A DNA stretch of 64,000 nucleotides from Turicibacter sp. TJ11 (GCF_021497505.1 NZ_CP069349.1:2017001-2081000), one strand, 5' to 3'; shown: positions 43,559-53,221, numbered from the stretch's first letter. Notes: a model not told the origin generated them from the letters alone. Numbers and translations: made by a program.

Positions 43559-43587
43559 CGCCACCTCCGCATCACTTCGATTATTAA

Positions 43588-43602
43588 TGTTGATGATTAT
43601 CA
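43588..43602 (-). promoter_or_regulatory. Fur box of the siderophore operon
   Basis: On the minus strand TGATAATCATCAACA matches the 7-1-7 Fur consensus (TGATAAT-n-ATTATCA) at 12 of 14 positions. It is 30 bp upstream of the ATPase start. Iron repression is therefore expected. Most of 43603-44288 beyond it is AT-rich with no gene that I see. Confidence 0.75.
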
Positions 43603-44288
43603 AATTTAAACTTTATGCACTAGAAGCTAATTGCTCTGTTTTTTGATTACACTTTCTTATTTTTCATCTCCTAACTTTGAATATACATTTTTTCCTGTTT
43701 TTATCTGTTAATATTACTTATTAGAAAAATTTACTCTCACTTGCTTAGTTTCAAGTTAATCCATCACCCATAATCTTGCTAATGGGATTGTTAAATTTCT
43801 TCCCCCTAATATTTAATTTAAGCAAACTATTAGTTTAAAAATACAAAACAAATGACATCTTAAAATCTTATTAAAAAAATCTATCTATCTGAGCGATTAA
43901 CCGATCAAAACGGTGATAGTAACAACCAAAAATAACCTAATTTTTTCGGCCTATCTTTAAGTCCGTTAGTATAAATACATCAATTATTGGCTATTAATCT
44001 CTAGTAAACAGATGAATTTAAAAACTTTCATCTCGCTAAACACCAACTAATATGAAGATTTTCAGTTTTAATAGTTAGCTTGAACTTTCATAGGTTTAAT
44101 TTTTTTGACTTTTTTAAAAGATTATCTATATTTTTTTAAAATTTATGAAAAACTAAAGAAGATTTCGTAGTTTTCAATGAATTTCTACTTTTTTTATATA
44201 TGGATACTACCGAGATTTTGATTACTTTATGCTATGCTAAATTTAAAGACAATTATCTTCAACGTTGCGAATAGAATGGAGTTTGTTT

Positions 44289-45191
44289 ATGAAAAAAATA
44301 TCTTCACTAAAACAACATGTGAAATTCCTTCTTTTATCACTTCATTTAGTTTTTTTAACAGGCTGTCACTTTGCAATGACTAATAAAGAAACGACTCTTT
44401 CTCAAACAGTTGATTTAAGTCAATCTCCAATAGCCATTACCATTCTTGAAACCGGAAAATCTGACTGTATTATCCTAGAAATTGAAGATAAAACAGTGAT
44501 GATTGACACAGGTCTCGATGGAAACGGCCAAAAAATCGTTGATTTTTTAAATAATGAAGATATTGATACGATTGATTATTTAATTATTTCTCACTTAGAT
44601 AAAGATCACATTGGTGGTAGTGATATCATTATGGATCAAATGACGATTAATGAAGTTATTCAGCCAAACTACAGTCGAGATACGAAACAATATAAGGAAT
44701 ATAAACAAGCGTTAGACGATCATCATGTAACTGTTCACTACTTAACCGATGACTTAACATTTGAAATTAATGAAGTTAATTTCAAAATACACGCTCCTCT
44801 TCAAGAAAATTATGAGCAATCAAACGACTATTCGCTCATTACATCAGTCTCATACAAAAATCATAGTTTCTTATTTGCAGGAGATGCCGAGGCAATTCGC
44901 CTAAGTGAATTTTTAACTACCCATCCTCAGCACTATACATTACTAAAACTCCCTCATCATGGAAGATATAGCGATCAGCTCGATACTTTATTAGAAGTCA
45001 CATCCCCTACTTATGGAGTGATTACTTGTTCAAAAGAAGAATATGCAGATACAAAAGTCCTTCAATTGTTAGCTCGAAATCAAGTTGATACATTTATGAC
45101 GAGCGATGGTCCAATTACAATAAAAAGTGACGGAACCAATATCAGTATTCATCAACAACTCAATACAATCATTTCATTCAAACAAAAATAG
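44289..45191 (+). CDS. ComEC-like metallo-beta-lactamase-fold lipoprotein
   Basis: About 300 aa. The signal ends in a lipobox (VFLTGC), so it is a lipoprotein. The MBL fold is of the ComEC/Rec2 C-terminal type: 'DCIILEIEDKTVMIDTG', ISHLDKDHIGG (H-x-x-x-D-H), 'FLFAGDAEA' and 'KLPHHGRYSD'. Relatives are exported nucleases or hydrolases, and stand-alone ComEC-domain proteins may degrade extracellular DNA. The ATG at 44289 has GGAG 7 nt upstream; a frame from 44265 begins at TTG. Transcribed alone. Confidence 0.85.
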   Translation: MKKISSLKQHVKFLLLSLHLVFLTGCHFAMTNKETTLSQTVDLSQSPIAITILETGKSDCIILEIEDKTVMIDTGLDGNGQKIVDFLNNEDIDTIDYLIISHLDKDHIGGSDIIMDQMTINEVIQPNYSRDTKQYKEYKQALDDHHVTVHYLTDDLTFEINEVNFKIHAPLQENYEQSNDYSLITSVSYKNHSFLFAGDAEAIRLSEFLTTHPQHYTLLKLPHHGRYSDQLDTLLEVTSPTYGVITCSKEEYADTKVLQLLARNQVDTFMTSDGPITIKSDGTNISIHQQLNTIISFKQK

Positions 45192-45220
45192 GAGACTAAA
45201 TATTTTAGTCTCCTTTTTAT
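45186..45220. terminator. Shared terminator
   Basis: AAAATAGGAGACTAAA/TTTAGTCTCCTTTTT between two convergent genes. Confidence 0.85.
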
Positions 45221-45861
45221 TGATTAATTTCTTCTAAAAGTTTAGAAGTCGTTACTTTTAATTCTTCTGTATTTTTAATTAACTCATTGGCTAACTCAGA
45301 AACTTCATCGTTTTCCGTTTGTAATAATAAATTATTGATAACAATGATTAATACATCAAACTGTTTTAATAAACGATTAAAAAAATCGCTATCGATACTT
45401 TCACCAATTAATACGGTTGGATCGTCCCCTTCAGCCTTTAATTCACTTAAAATTTGTTGATGAATTCCTTCAAAACTAGCTAAGTAACCTGCCTCTTTTG
45501 CTTCATCAAATGTAGGATTTTCACTAATTATTTTTTGAATTTTATTAATTTTTTTTAGATTCAATTTAAATTCATGAATTAATTCATTAACTGGTTCTTT
45601 CAGTTCTTTTCGTTCACCGTATTGAAGCTCATTTTTCGCCAACATAATTAGTGCTCTCTCATAGTGAATCATTTGATTTAAGAAATCAATATTTAAATCA
45701 CCAGTTTTGTCAGTAGTCTTCAATGAATCTTTTAATTCTAAATGAATTAAGTCAATCTTTTTTAAATAGTCCATTTCCTTTAAATTAGGTTGATCAGCTG
45801 CTTGAGCTGAGTCAGTTAATAAAAAGATAGTTGCGACTAGAATCAATATTTTTTTAATCAT
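45217..45861 (-). CDS. Secreted helical protein, unknown function
   Basis: 214 aa. The signal peptide ends at AQA-A (about residue 21). The mature part is almost entirely charged helix (Lys/Glu/Leu-rich, heptad-like), with no known domain. An AGGAGGTATAAG-type site precedes the ATG. Not recognised; it could be a surface coiled-coil or a binding protein. Confidence 0.6.
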   Translation of the reverse strand: MIKKILILVATIFLLTDSAQAADQPNLKEMDYLKKIDLIHLELKDSLKTTDKTGDLNIDFLNQMIHYERALIMLAKNELQYGERKELKEPVNELIHEFKLNLKKINKIQKIISENPTFDEAKEAGYLASFEGIHQQILSELKAEGDDPTVLIGESIDSDFFNRLLKQFDVLIIVINNLLLQTENDEVSELANELIKNTEELKVTTSKLLEEINQ

Positions 45862-46116
45862 GTTTCTTCTTATACCTCCTTCTTTATTCCTTCTCTTTTA
45901 TTATTTAGTAATCATCACTGCTTTATGTAATCTAAATCAACTTCTAAAGATGTCGAATCTATCTTTTATAATCTAACATTTTTTTTAACAGTTATTCGCT
46001 ATCATATAATAAAAAAACGACACGAAATTATTTCCCAAAATATTAGTACAACTTAAATACATCTAATATTTAATATATAGATTATTTTTATAATTTAATT
46101 TTATGATTTAAGTCAG

Positions 46117-46150
46117 TTGTACGTTATCTGGGTGTCAAAATAACGTACAA
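46117..46150. promoter_or_regulatory. Perfect 11-bp inverted repeat in a gene-free region
   Basis: TTGTACGTTAT (46117-46127) and ATAACGTACAA (46140-46150) around CTGGGTGTCAAA. It lies upstream of a TATAAT at 46180-46185. An operator or a hairpin. Confidence 0.5.
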
Positions 46151-46189
46151 AATGTTTAAAAATACTTTATTTTATGTTTTATAATAGTG

Positions 46190-46370
46190 TTTAAAAATGA
46201 TGAATTTTAAAAAAATAGATCAAATTTGATAAAAAAGAGGAGAAAAAGAAGAGGGAAAAACAAATAAAAAGAGAATAACTAAAAGAGTTCCAGTAATACA
46301 AGAAGGAGAAAAATAGCTAAAAAGGGGAAGAAACAAAAAAATCAGCTTATGATTAAAAAGCTGATTTTTT
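46190..46370 (+). ncRNA. Candidate purine-rich small RNA
   Basis: A transcript from the TATAAT at 46180 to the terminator at 46335-46370 would be about 180 nt, strongly purine-rich (repeated GAGGAGAAAAAGA/AAGAAGGAGAAAA blocks), with no ORF longer than about 13 codons. The terminator has no gene ahead of it on this strand, which implies a non-coding transcript. The rest of 45862-46586 holds nothing else I can name. Confidence 0.4.
46335..46370 (+). terminator. Orphan intrinsic terminator
   Basis: AAAAAATCAGCTT/AAGCTGATTTTTT with no upstream gene on the + strand within 1 kb. Confidence 0.85.
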
Positions 46371-46586
46371 ATTTTTACTTTTCTTTTTTATTTACAGTGA
46401 TCTTCAAAACCACATATTTTTAAATGTATACAGGCCGTTCATTAACTAAACTATTAATTTTTCTCCTTTAATGGATTACTACGTTGAAAAAATTCTTGGA
46501 ATTTATAGATACCATATCAATATTCAACAAAATCAGTTATAATTAAGACATAATATGACTAATTTTATGATTGGGAGTGCTTAAAA

Positions 46587-46775
46587 GTGGAAATGAAAAC
46601 AAAAAAGATGAAAAAGCATAGTTTAGCTGCTCTTTTAATTACTGGAACTGTAGTTGGGATTGGAATGGGAGCTACTCATGTCGTTAAAAGACTTGCTCAG
46701 CAAAAAGCAAAATCAGAAGAAATTAAACGTCTTAAAGAACTTGAAGACGAAGAGTTTGACGATCTATTTGAATAA
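46587..46775 (+). CDS. Small single-span membrane protein
   Basis: 62 aa. A basic N-terminus (KTKKMKKH) is followed by one span (about 12-33, glycine-rich), then a Lys/Glu-rich helix and an acidic end (EDEEFDDLFE). It starts at GTG with GGGAG 9 nt upstream. Unknown; the topology would place the acidic tail outside or inside depending on insertion. Its own terminator follows. Confidence 0.55.
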   Translation: MEMKTKKMKKHSLAALLITGTVVGIGMGATHVVKRLAQQKAKSEEIKRLKELEDEEFDDLFE

Positions 46776-46809
46776 GAAAAAAACACTTCAAAAAAGAAGT
46801 GTTTTTTTC
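46776..46809 (+). terminator. Intrinsic terminator
   Basis: AAACACTTC/GAAGTGTTT stem with a T7 run. Confidence 0.85.
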
Positions 46810-46857
46810 TATTATTCGATGATATTCTACATTTTTCGCAATACTTTGTATCTTTTT

Positions 46858-46866
46858 TTATCCACA
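46858..46866. other. DnaA-box nonamer
   Basis: TTATCCACA in the gap between the small membrane gene and gpmA; one of a set discussed in the findings. Confidence 0.55.
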
Positions 46867-46957
46867 CTAATCATTTATTAGAGTTCTATTTTATGTGTTT
46901 AATAAATACGTTCACTTTTATGTACTGTGGATATTTTTAAAGACTTATTCTACGTCT

Positions 46958-47671
46958 CTACTCGTTAGAATTTTCTTCATCTAGCGATAAATAATAATGA
47001 CAAATTGGTTTTAACTCATCATCTAATTCATAAACAAGAGGTGTTCCCGTTGGAATATTTAAATCTGCGATCTTATCACTTGAAATATTATCTAAATACT
47101 TCACTAATGCTCTAAGTGTATTTCCGTGTGCCGCTATAATAACACGTTTTCCCGCTAATAAATCTGGAGCAATTTTTTCATTCCAATCTTCTAACACTCG
47201 TTTTTCAGTATCTGTTAGATTTTCAGTTAATGGTATCTCTTCCTCTTTTAAATCACGATACTTAGCTTCATGACCTGAGTATCTTGGATCCTCTTTAGTT
47301 AACTCAGGAGGTCTAACATCAACAAAACGACGCCACTTATGCACCTGTTGCTCCCCATAAATTTCAGCGGTTTTTTCTTTATTTAACCCTTGTAACGCCC
47401 CATAATGACGCTCATTTAACTTCCATGACTTATAAACAGGAATCCACATTAAATCCATCTCATGAAGAATAATCCACAGTGTACGAATCGCGCGTTTAAG
47501 TCTTGAGGTATACGCCACATCAAACTCTAATCCATTTTCGCGTAAAACTTTTGCTGCCATGCGAGCTTCTTTTAAACCATTTTCAGATAACTCTACGTCT
47601 GTCCACCCTGTAAATTTATTTTCTAAATTCCATATACTTTCCCCATGTCTGATTAAAACTAACTTAATCAT
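46958..47671 (-). CDS. gpmA: 2,3-bisphosphoglycerate-dependent phosphoglycerate mutase
   Basis: 237 aa. The histidine phosphatase motif [12 protein letters not shown] holds the phosphohistidine, and '[15 protein letters not shown]', '[17 protein letters not shown]' and '[11 protein letters not shown]' follow as in GpmA. It converts 3-phosphoglycerate to 2-phosphoglycerate in glycolysis. The length is normal. The ATG at 47671 (MIKLVLIRH) has GGGAGGGA upstream; a longer frame from 47734 would add 21 codons unlike the family. Confidence 0.95.
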   Translation of the reverse strand: MIKLVLIRHGESIWNLENKFTGWTDVELSENGLKEARMAAKVLRENGLEFDVAYTSRLKRAIRTLWIILHEMDLMWIPVYKSWKLNERHYGALQGLNKEKTAEIYGEQQVHKWRRFVDVRPPELTKEDPRYSGHEAKYRDLKEEEIPLTENLTDTEKRVLEDWNEKIAPDLLAGKRVIIAAHGNTLRALVKYLDNISSDKIADLNIPTGTPLVYELDDELKPICHYYLSLDEENSNE

Positions 47672-48016
47672 AAAATCCCTCCCTTCTCCTAAACTATATG
47701 CACCTCCTACCGTATCTTTCTTATTTAATAACACTTTATCTAAAGAAACCGCTTAATACTTATCTTTTTCTTTAGATATTTATCAACTTTATTAAATAGT
47801 GATCAATTATTTAACGATTTCCTATGATTTTAAAAAAATTGGATTAATTCCTGTCTAAAATAAATCTTTAGCAATAGAGTTCACGACTAAGAATGCATAA
47901 CTATTATATCTTTTAAAAAAGAAGCCTCTATCACATTTAAATCTAAAAATTGCCTATCTATCACTAAGTTAACTAAACAAAAAGATATAATCTAATAATT
48001 TATTTTTATTCATCTT

Positions 48017-48070
48017 TTATCCACATTTTTAAAAAATGTTCCACATGGAACTTTTTGGTTTTGTGGATAA
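48017..48070. promoter_or_regulatory. Inverted DnaA boxes around a palindrome
   Basis: TTATCCACA (48017-48025) and TGTGGATAA (48062-48070) face each other around GTTCCACATGGAAC, a perfect 14-bp palindrome that is similar to, but not the same as, the ParB site parS. The 510-bp gap 47672-48183 has no gene. Confidence 0.5.
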
Positions 48071-48136
48071 GTTGTTAGTTTTATCAAATAGACTCCATTT
48101 CTGACTAAACTTATCAAAAAAAAGATTCAAAAAAAA

Positions 48137-48166
48137 GAGAATCTATTAAAAAATTCTCTTTCTATC
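48137..48166 (-). terminator. Terminator after the MsmK-like remnant
   Basis: AGAGAAT/ATTCTCT stem with T8 on the minus strand. Presumably left from the full ancestral gene. Confidence 0.65.
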
Positions 48167-48183
48167 TGATTCATTTATTATTT

Positions 48184-48399
48184 TTAAATTCTCATCTCTG
48201 TTTCAATATCAAAAAGATGTATTCGTTGAGCATCAAGATAAACAGCGATCTTATCTCCCATTTTCTTATCTGTTGTTCCATTCACTCGAATAATAATGAT
48301 TTGGTTTTGATAGTTAATATGGAGATAGCTTTCTGCTCCCACTAGTTCCCCCATCTCTATCATTTCAAATAAGTTTTTCATCGTAAAAAACTTTAACAC
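48184..48399 (-). pseudogene. C-terminal remnant of a sugar-ABC transporter ATPase (MsmK/UgpC type)
   Basis: 71 codons. 'GELVGAESYLHI ... IIIRVNGTTDKKMGDKIAVYLDAQRIHLFDIETEMRI' is the TOBE domain at the end of MsmK/UgpC-type ATPases, which usually read 'VGDEV...DPEKIHLFDPETE'. The nucleotide-binding domain (about 300 residues) is missing upstream, where 48400-48620 shows no related reading frame. It is therefore a deletion remnant, not a gene with a normal start. Confidence 0.75.
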
Positions 48400-48621
48400 C
48401 CGTTACTGTTACTCTTAATATGATAACTTGGATCTGAATAATCATTTTCTTTTCTCAAAAATGACAAATGTATTCGGTCATTTTTAATCGATAAAAATCA
48501 TTTCTGTGTATATATAGTCGCTCGATAGTAGGTAAAAACATAAAAGCCACATCTTATATTAAGATTTCTTGAGAGTCTATTTCAGATATATCTTTTTCTT
48601 ATCTCATCAACATAGTTAAAT

Positions 48622-48660
48622 AAAATAAAGCATGAGTCCAATTAAATATAGACTTCATGC
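48622..48660 (-). terminator. Terminator of the alkaline phosphatase operon
   Basis: GCATGA-a-GTC / GAC-TCATGC stem (one bulge), then TTTATTTTATTT. Confidence 0.65.
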
Positions 48661-48711
48661 CTTATAAATTTTCTTTTTATTCATTATTCAATTAATAGGT
48701 ACTATTACAAG

Positions 48712-50619
48712 TTAATTATTTTCCTTTTTAGTTACTAGTCCTTTGTAACCTATTAAAGTAACTAATATCCCGCCTAAAACACCACTAAAAGCTTGCAATC
48801 CAGTTGTCGGTTTTTTATTAGGCGTTGAATCAGGAGTTAATGATTCTTCTAATTTATCGTCCGTAGATGTGTTTGTTTCATCTTTCTCACTGTCTTCTGG
48901 TTGAGATGTATCTGTTTCATCTTTCTCACTATAATCTGGTTGAGGCGTAGCTTCCTCTGCTTTATTATCTTCGACTGCTTTTGTTAGAATTACGCTAATC
49001 TCTTCGGTTGATCCATATACAGTTTCAGTTTCACCATTATAAAGGATAACCCCCTCTAATCGTTCATAAGTTGGAGTTTTTCCTTCAACATTGATCTCAA
49101 CAACATTCGTATTAATATGAAGCTTTAATTCAATATTTTCTTTAGTCATTAATACATATGGATTATCTTTATCCTCTTCATTCAATTCATAAGTTGCTTC
49201 TAATTGAGTAGCAACCTCCTCTACTGAATTAAATAATTTTTGTGTGGTTGAATCTAAATTTAATGATAAATTTTTGGCAATGTATTGAGGAATTTGAGTA
49301 TTATCAACAATTCCTCTTAATTTTTCAACACCGGCAGGTGAATAAACCCCAAGATAGACATCTCCACCTGTATGGTCTCCTGTTGTGTAACCAATTTTAG
49401 CACGTTTAGTAATGACTTGACTCACTTTTCCTTCTTTAGCTAAATTAATTTCATCTTGTGTAATGCCAGTATATCCATAATACTTAGTAATTAATGTCGC
49501 AATTTCACTATCACTTTTTTCATTAATTAAAGAAGTAAATGCTTCTGCACTTAATGATAAATCTTTAATTTGACCAATAGATTCCTCAAAACTTAAATTA
49601 TCATATCCACTAGTTGTCTCACTATTTCCAATACTAAATCCGCTATTTCCATGATCCGTTGTTACAACGACTAACGTATCTTTATGCTCTTTTGCATACT
49701 CAACTGCATAATCAACAACCTCATCAAAAGCAAGAATATCACTAATTGCTCCAGCAGGATCATTTGCATGAGCTGCCCAGTCAATTTTACTTCCTTCAAC
49801 CATTAAGAAAAATCCATCTTCATTCTTTTCTAAAACTTTAACTGCTTTTTCTGTCATTTCAACTAATGTTGGCTGTTCAATATCTAAAGCTTGTCGATCA
49901 AAATCATAAGCTAAATCTGTCTCAGCAAACATTCCCCATAACTTATCTCCATCATAATTTAATAACTCATCTTTGCTTGTAATATAATCGTAACCTAATT
50001 GTTCAATTTCAGATACTAAATTTCGTCCATCTTCACGCTTTCCAGCTCCATCTTCTTGGAAAAAGGCATTTCCTCCACCTAAAACAACTTCCATATCATT
50101 ATAAATTTGTTGCTTCATTAAAGCATTATAATCATGTCTTGATGTAGCATGTGATGAAAATGCTGCAGGAGTGGCGTGCATAATTTCACTCGTTGCAATG
50201 ATTCCTGTTGATAATCCTTCTAATTCAGCTGCTTCTAGTATTGTAGCTATAGGAGTATTACTAGTCGTGTATCCTATGACACCAGATTTTATTTTATTTC
50301 CTGTTGAAAGTGCCGTTCCAGCAGCTGCTGAATCTGTAATTGGACCATTAGCCCACCCCGTTTTAACAAAACCAGTTCGAATACTATCCATTGCTAAAGT
50401 ATCATTACCTAATATACCATCTTGTACATCATTATAATATCTAGAAGCCGTTAATACCCCATCATTCATTCCATCTGCAATTAAATAAATAACATTTTTA
50501 ACACCGGGTGTAGAAGCATTCACCTCCTGATGTACATTAATAGCTGGTAATAAAGTTCCCCCTAGCATCATAGCCCCTGTAAAACACGCAATTTTCTTTT
50601 TTGTTTTATTTGAAATCAT
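48712..50619 (-). CDS. phoA: Surface alkaline phosphatase, wall-anchored
   Basis: 635 aa. Signal peptide (cut near VNAS), then an alkaline phosphatase domain. The catalytic Ser is in ITDSAAAGTALSTG. Metal ligands lie in YLIADGMNDG, EGSKIDWAAHAND (E-G-x-x-D-x-x-x-H), TTDHGNSG and TGDHTGGD. An acidic Ser/Thr linker (about 545-600) leads to KPTTG, a hydrophobic stretch and KKENN, which is an LPxTG-like sorting signal with Lys replacing Leu. The start shares one base with the previous stop (TAATG), so it is coupled to the paralogue upstream. It releases phosphate from organic esters outside the cell. Confidence 0.93.
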   Translation of the reverse strand: MISNKTKKKIACFTGAMMLGGTLLPAINVHQEVNASTPGVKNVIYLIADGMNDGVLTASRYYNDVQDGILGNDTLAMDSIRTGFVKTGWANGPITDSAAAGTALSTGNKIKSGVIGYTTSNTPIATILEAAELEGLSTGIIATSEIMHATPAAFSSHATSRHDYNALMKQQIYNDMEVVLGGGNAFFQEDGAGKREDGRNLVSEIEQLGYDYITSKDELLNYDGDKLWGMFAETDLAYDFDRQALDIEQPTLVEMTEKAVKVLEKNEDGFFLMVEGSKIDWAAHANDPAGAISDILAFDEVVDYAVEYAKEHKDTLVVVTTDHGNSGFSIGNSETTSGYDNLSFEESIGQIKDLSLSAEAFTSLINEKSDSEIATLITKYYGYTGITQDEINLAKEGKVSQVITKRAKIGYTTGDHTGGDVYLGVYSPAGVEKLRGIVDNTQIPQYIAKNLSLNLDSTTQKLFNSVEEVATQLEATYELNEEDKDNPYVLMTKENIELKLHINTNVVEINVEGKTPTYERLEGVILYNGETETVYGSTEEISVILTKAVEDNKAEEATPQPDYSEKDETDTSQPEDSEKDETNTSTDDKLEESLTPDSTPNKKPTTGLQAFSGVLGGILVTLIGYKGLVTKKENN

Positions 50620-52559
50620 TAGTTATTCCCTCCAGTGATTACTTCTTCATTATTAACTAGATCAGTGTTAATCACTTCTTCAGTCGTTACCCCATCTTCA
50701 ATCACTTCATCTGTCACCATTTCTTCATCCAATTCTTCTTCCACTACAATATCACTAGTTACTTCTTCAGTTATTACCTCATCTTTAATCACTTGATTTG
50801 TGTCAATCACTTCATTCGACTGCTCTTTTTCTATAGCATCACTAATTAATTCCTCAGTGATTACTTCCTCTTCACTAACTGAATCACTTCCTGCATCTGT
50901 CATAAATTCCCCAGTTACTGAATCATTAGATTTAACTTCATTTAACTCATTAATTAAATCAATTAATTGTTGTGGAATATAGTATTTTCCCTGTTTTGAC
51001 ATATAAGGCATGACTGAATCTAACTCAAAAGATTCACCATTTAATGTATAGTTATTTGTATATAGTTCCAGCTCTATTGTGTTCCCAAGTTTTTCAATAA
51101 TCACTTTTGGTGCATAGCTAATTGAATTATCCAGTACAGCGGTTGTATCTTCTAACTTATTTAAAGCAGTTGCCCCCTCAATAAATAGTTTTGATGTTAA
51201 TTCTTTCAATAAAGCTTCTCCAAATAACATTTCTTGCATATATTCACTAACCTCTGTATTATCTACGACACCTTCTAGTAGTTTAGTTCCTTTTGGTGCA
51301 TAAACACCTAAATAAACCTGCTCTCCTGTATGGCCACCTGTTGTGTAACCAATTCCTACTCGTCGAGCAATAACTTCTCTAATGCCTTGATCTTTAACTA
51401 CCATTAATTCCTCATTTGTTAAATCAAAGTTATAATATTCTTTTACTAACGACATAATTTGAGCATCTGTTGCATCAGCTACTAATTCATTAAATCTTTC
51501 TTCAGTAATTTTAGCTGCTTTTAATTGATTTGTTGTTGCCTCATAAGTTGCTCTAGTTGGGGATCCCACGTTTTGATTATAATAATCACTTCCAATTGTA
51601 ATACCGCTATTTCCATGATCCGTTGTGACAACAACAATTGTATTTCCATCTTCTTTAGCAAATTCAACTGCTTCTGCAACTGCATCATCAAAAGCTAAAA
51701 TATCTGAAACAATCCCAACGGTATTATTAGCATGAGCTGCCCAGTCTACTTTACTTCCTTCAACCATTAAGAAGAATCCATCTTCATCTTTATCTAATAC
51801 TTCAATTGCTTTTTCAGTCATTTCTGCTAATGTTGGTTCAACTGTATCTTCATCTGCTTGACGATCATAATCATATTTTAAATCTGCACTTGCAAAGCTT
51901 CCCCATAACTTTTCACCCTCATAGGCTAATAATTCATCACGTGTTTGAACAAAATCAAAACCTTCTGCTGCTAATTCTTCGACACGTTCATTGTAATAAG
52001 AATTAAAATCTTCAACATCTTTAAATCCACTTGGTTTATTAAAGCCACCACCTAAGGCAACTTCTAAATCAAGGTTCATCTGTTGCCTTAAAATTGAATT
52101 ATACTGTGAACGATCATTGGTATGAGCTGAGAAGTCTGCAGGGGTTGCATGTGTAATTTCAGAGGTTGCAATAATTCCCGTTGCTTTTCCAATGGATTCT
52201 GCCCCTTCTATCATTGTCGCTAATGGCGTATCATGAACTGAAGTTCCAACATATTTATTATTTGTTTTTTCTCCAGTTGAATAGGCCGTTCCCCCAGGAG
52301 CTGAATCTGTAATTGGACCTTTTGCCCATGATGTGATAACTGCACCAGTTGCGATTTCATCCATTGCTAAATCTGATCCTTTTACATGACGAGCTAACGT
52401 TAAAGCTTCTGTACTCATCCCATCAGCAATTAACATAATTACATTTTTATCTTGATTATCATTCGCTACTACATTTGTGAGACTCTCTAAACTTAGTGTA
52501 TTAGCAGCAGCTGTTGCTACTAATGTACCTGCTATCATTGACTTTAATTTGTTATTCAT
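50619..52559 (-). CDS. phoA: Secreted alkaline phosphatase with acidic repeat tail
   Basis: 646 aa. The phosphatase domain has ITDSAPGGTAYSTG, EGSKVDWAAHANN, TTDHGNSG and TGGHTGEQ, the same set as its neighbour. The C-terminal 80 residues are acidic degenerate repeats (EEVITEEL, DEVITEEV, VTTEEVIN) and end in NNEEVITGGNN with no sorting signal, so it is probably released or held by charge. The ATG at 52559 has GGGAGGA upstream; a TTG five codons earlier is less likely. It is the first gene of the pair, preceded by a leader of about 290 nt and a PHO-type box. Confidence 0.93.
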   Translation of the reverse strand: MNNKLKSMIAGTLVATAAANTLSLESLTNVVANDNQDKNVIMLIADGMSTEALTLARHVKGSDLAMDEIATGAVITSWAKGPITDSAPGGTAYSTGEKTNNKYVGTSVHDTPLATMIEGAESIGKATGIIATSEITHATPADFSAHTNDRSQYNSILRQQMNLDLEVALGGGFNKPSGFKDVEDFNSYYNERVEELAAEGFDFVQTRDELLAYEGEKLWGSFASADLKYDYDRQADEDTVEPTLAEMTEKAIEVLDKDEDGFFLMVEGSKVDWAAHANNTVGIVSDILAFDDAVAEAVEFAKEDGNTIVVVTTDHGNSGITIGSDYYNQNVGSPTRATYEATTNQLKAAKITEERFNELVADATDAQIMSLVKEYYNFDLTNEELMVVKDQGIREVIARRVGIGYTTGGHTGEQVYLGVYAPKGTKLLEGVVDNTEVSEYMQEMLFGEALLKELTSKLFIEGATALNKLEDTTAVLDNSISYAPKVIIEKLGNTIELELYTNNYTLNGESFELDSVMPYMSKQGKYYIPQQLIDLINELNEVKSNDSVTGEFMTDAGSDSVSEEEVITEELISDAIEKEQSNEVIDTNQVIKDEVITEEVTSDIVVEEELDEEMVTDEVIEDGVTTEEVINTDLVNNEEVITGGNN

Positions 52560-52880
52560 GAACAATCCTCCCAAAATTAATTTCTGTTATTAAGATTTAA
52601 TAGACAGCTAAAACTGTAGTATCAACTGCTGAAACGTGAAAATACAGTTAGATATTATTGAATTATCATTTAAATTCATGAGATAGGGTACTATTGATTA
52701 AAAGAAGACACATGTTAAATCAGAATAAATGAACTTAAATTTCTAGTACCATTTAAAAAATATCTATTTAACTCTAAATCACCCTCATTCTTTAGGACTA
52801 CAGATAAGCACTTATCTATATTACAGATTACCCCCAAGCAATTTTACGTGTATAATATATCATGATCATTTTAAACAAAG

Positions 52881-52917
52881 TATTAAATATCTGTTAAATT
52901 ATGTTAAATCCTATTAA
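52881..52917 (-). promoter_or_regulatory. PHO-type box: four TTAACA-like direct repeats
   Basis: On the minus strand TTAATA, TTAACA, TTAACA and TTAATA stand at 10-11-bp steps (52912, 52902, 52892, 52881), the spacing PhoP/PhoB uses. A TATATT/TATTAT -10 lies about 20 bp further downstream at 52850-52860. Phosphate starvation would induce the two phosphatases. Confidence 0.75.
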
Positions 52918-53019
52918 CAAAGATTAATTCATAACTATATAGAAACAGAAATATTTTTCACATTTTCGAACTCATCTCAGTACGTTAGTCTCTTTGATAG
53001 GAAGACAGACTTATAGTCT

Positions 53020-53110
53020 AGGGGTCACCTGCCATGCGCAGCATGTCTCCTCCTTTGGTAGAGCACAGGTCACCTACCTTTTTCGAAGAAAATGTATCTA
53101 CCACTAGTAG
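53020..53110. other. Unexplained GC-richer structured block
   Basis: GGTCACCTgCC and GGTCACCTaCC are direct repeats about 60 bp apart, and ATGC-gca-GCAT and GGTAG/CTACC hairpins lie between and around them. It stands out from its AT-rich surroundings. It has a tRNA-D-arm-like stretch but no complete tRNA fold. Confidence 0.3.
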
Positions 53111-53187
53111 GGCCTAAAGTTTTTCAATGATGAAAAACTTATCTAGACTTATATATAAGAAAACAAAAAAATAGTTTTTTCTAACCA

Positions 53188-53221
53188 TAAAAAAGGTGAG
53201 AACTCAGCGTTCTCACCTTTT
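53188..53221 (-). terminator. Terminator of the xpt operon
   Basis: AAAAAAGGTGAGAAC/GTTCTCACCTTTT hairpin, directly after xpt. Confidence 0.88.

Noticed and set aside
53060-53100. tRNA-like stretch (GGTAGAGCA)
   Set aside because: The D-arm resemblance is not supported by acceptor, anticodon or T-arm pairing, and there is no TTCGA-type T loop in place.
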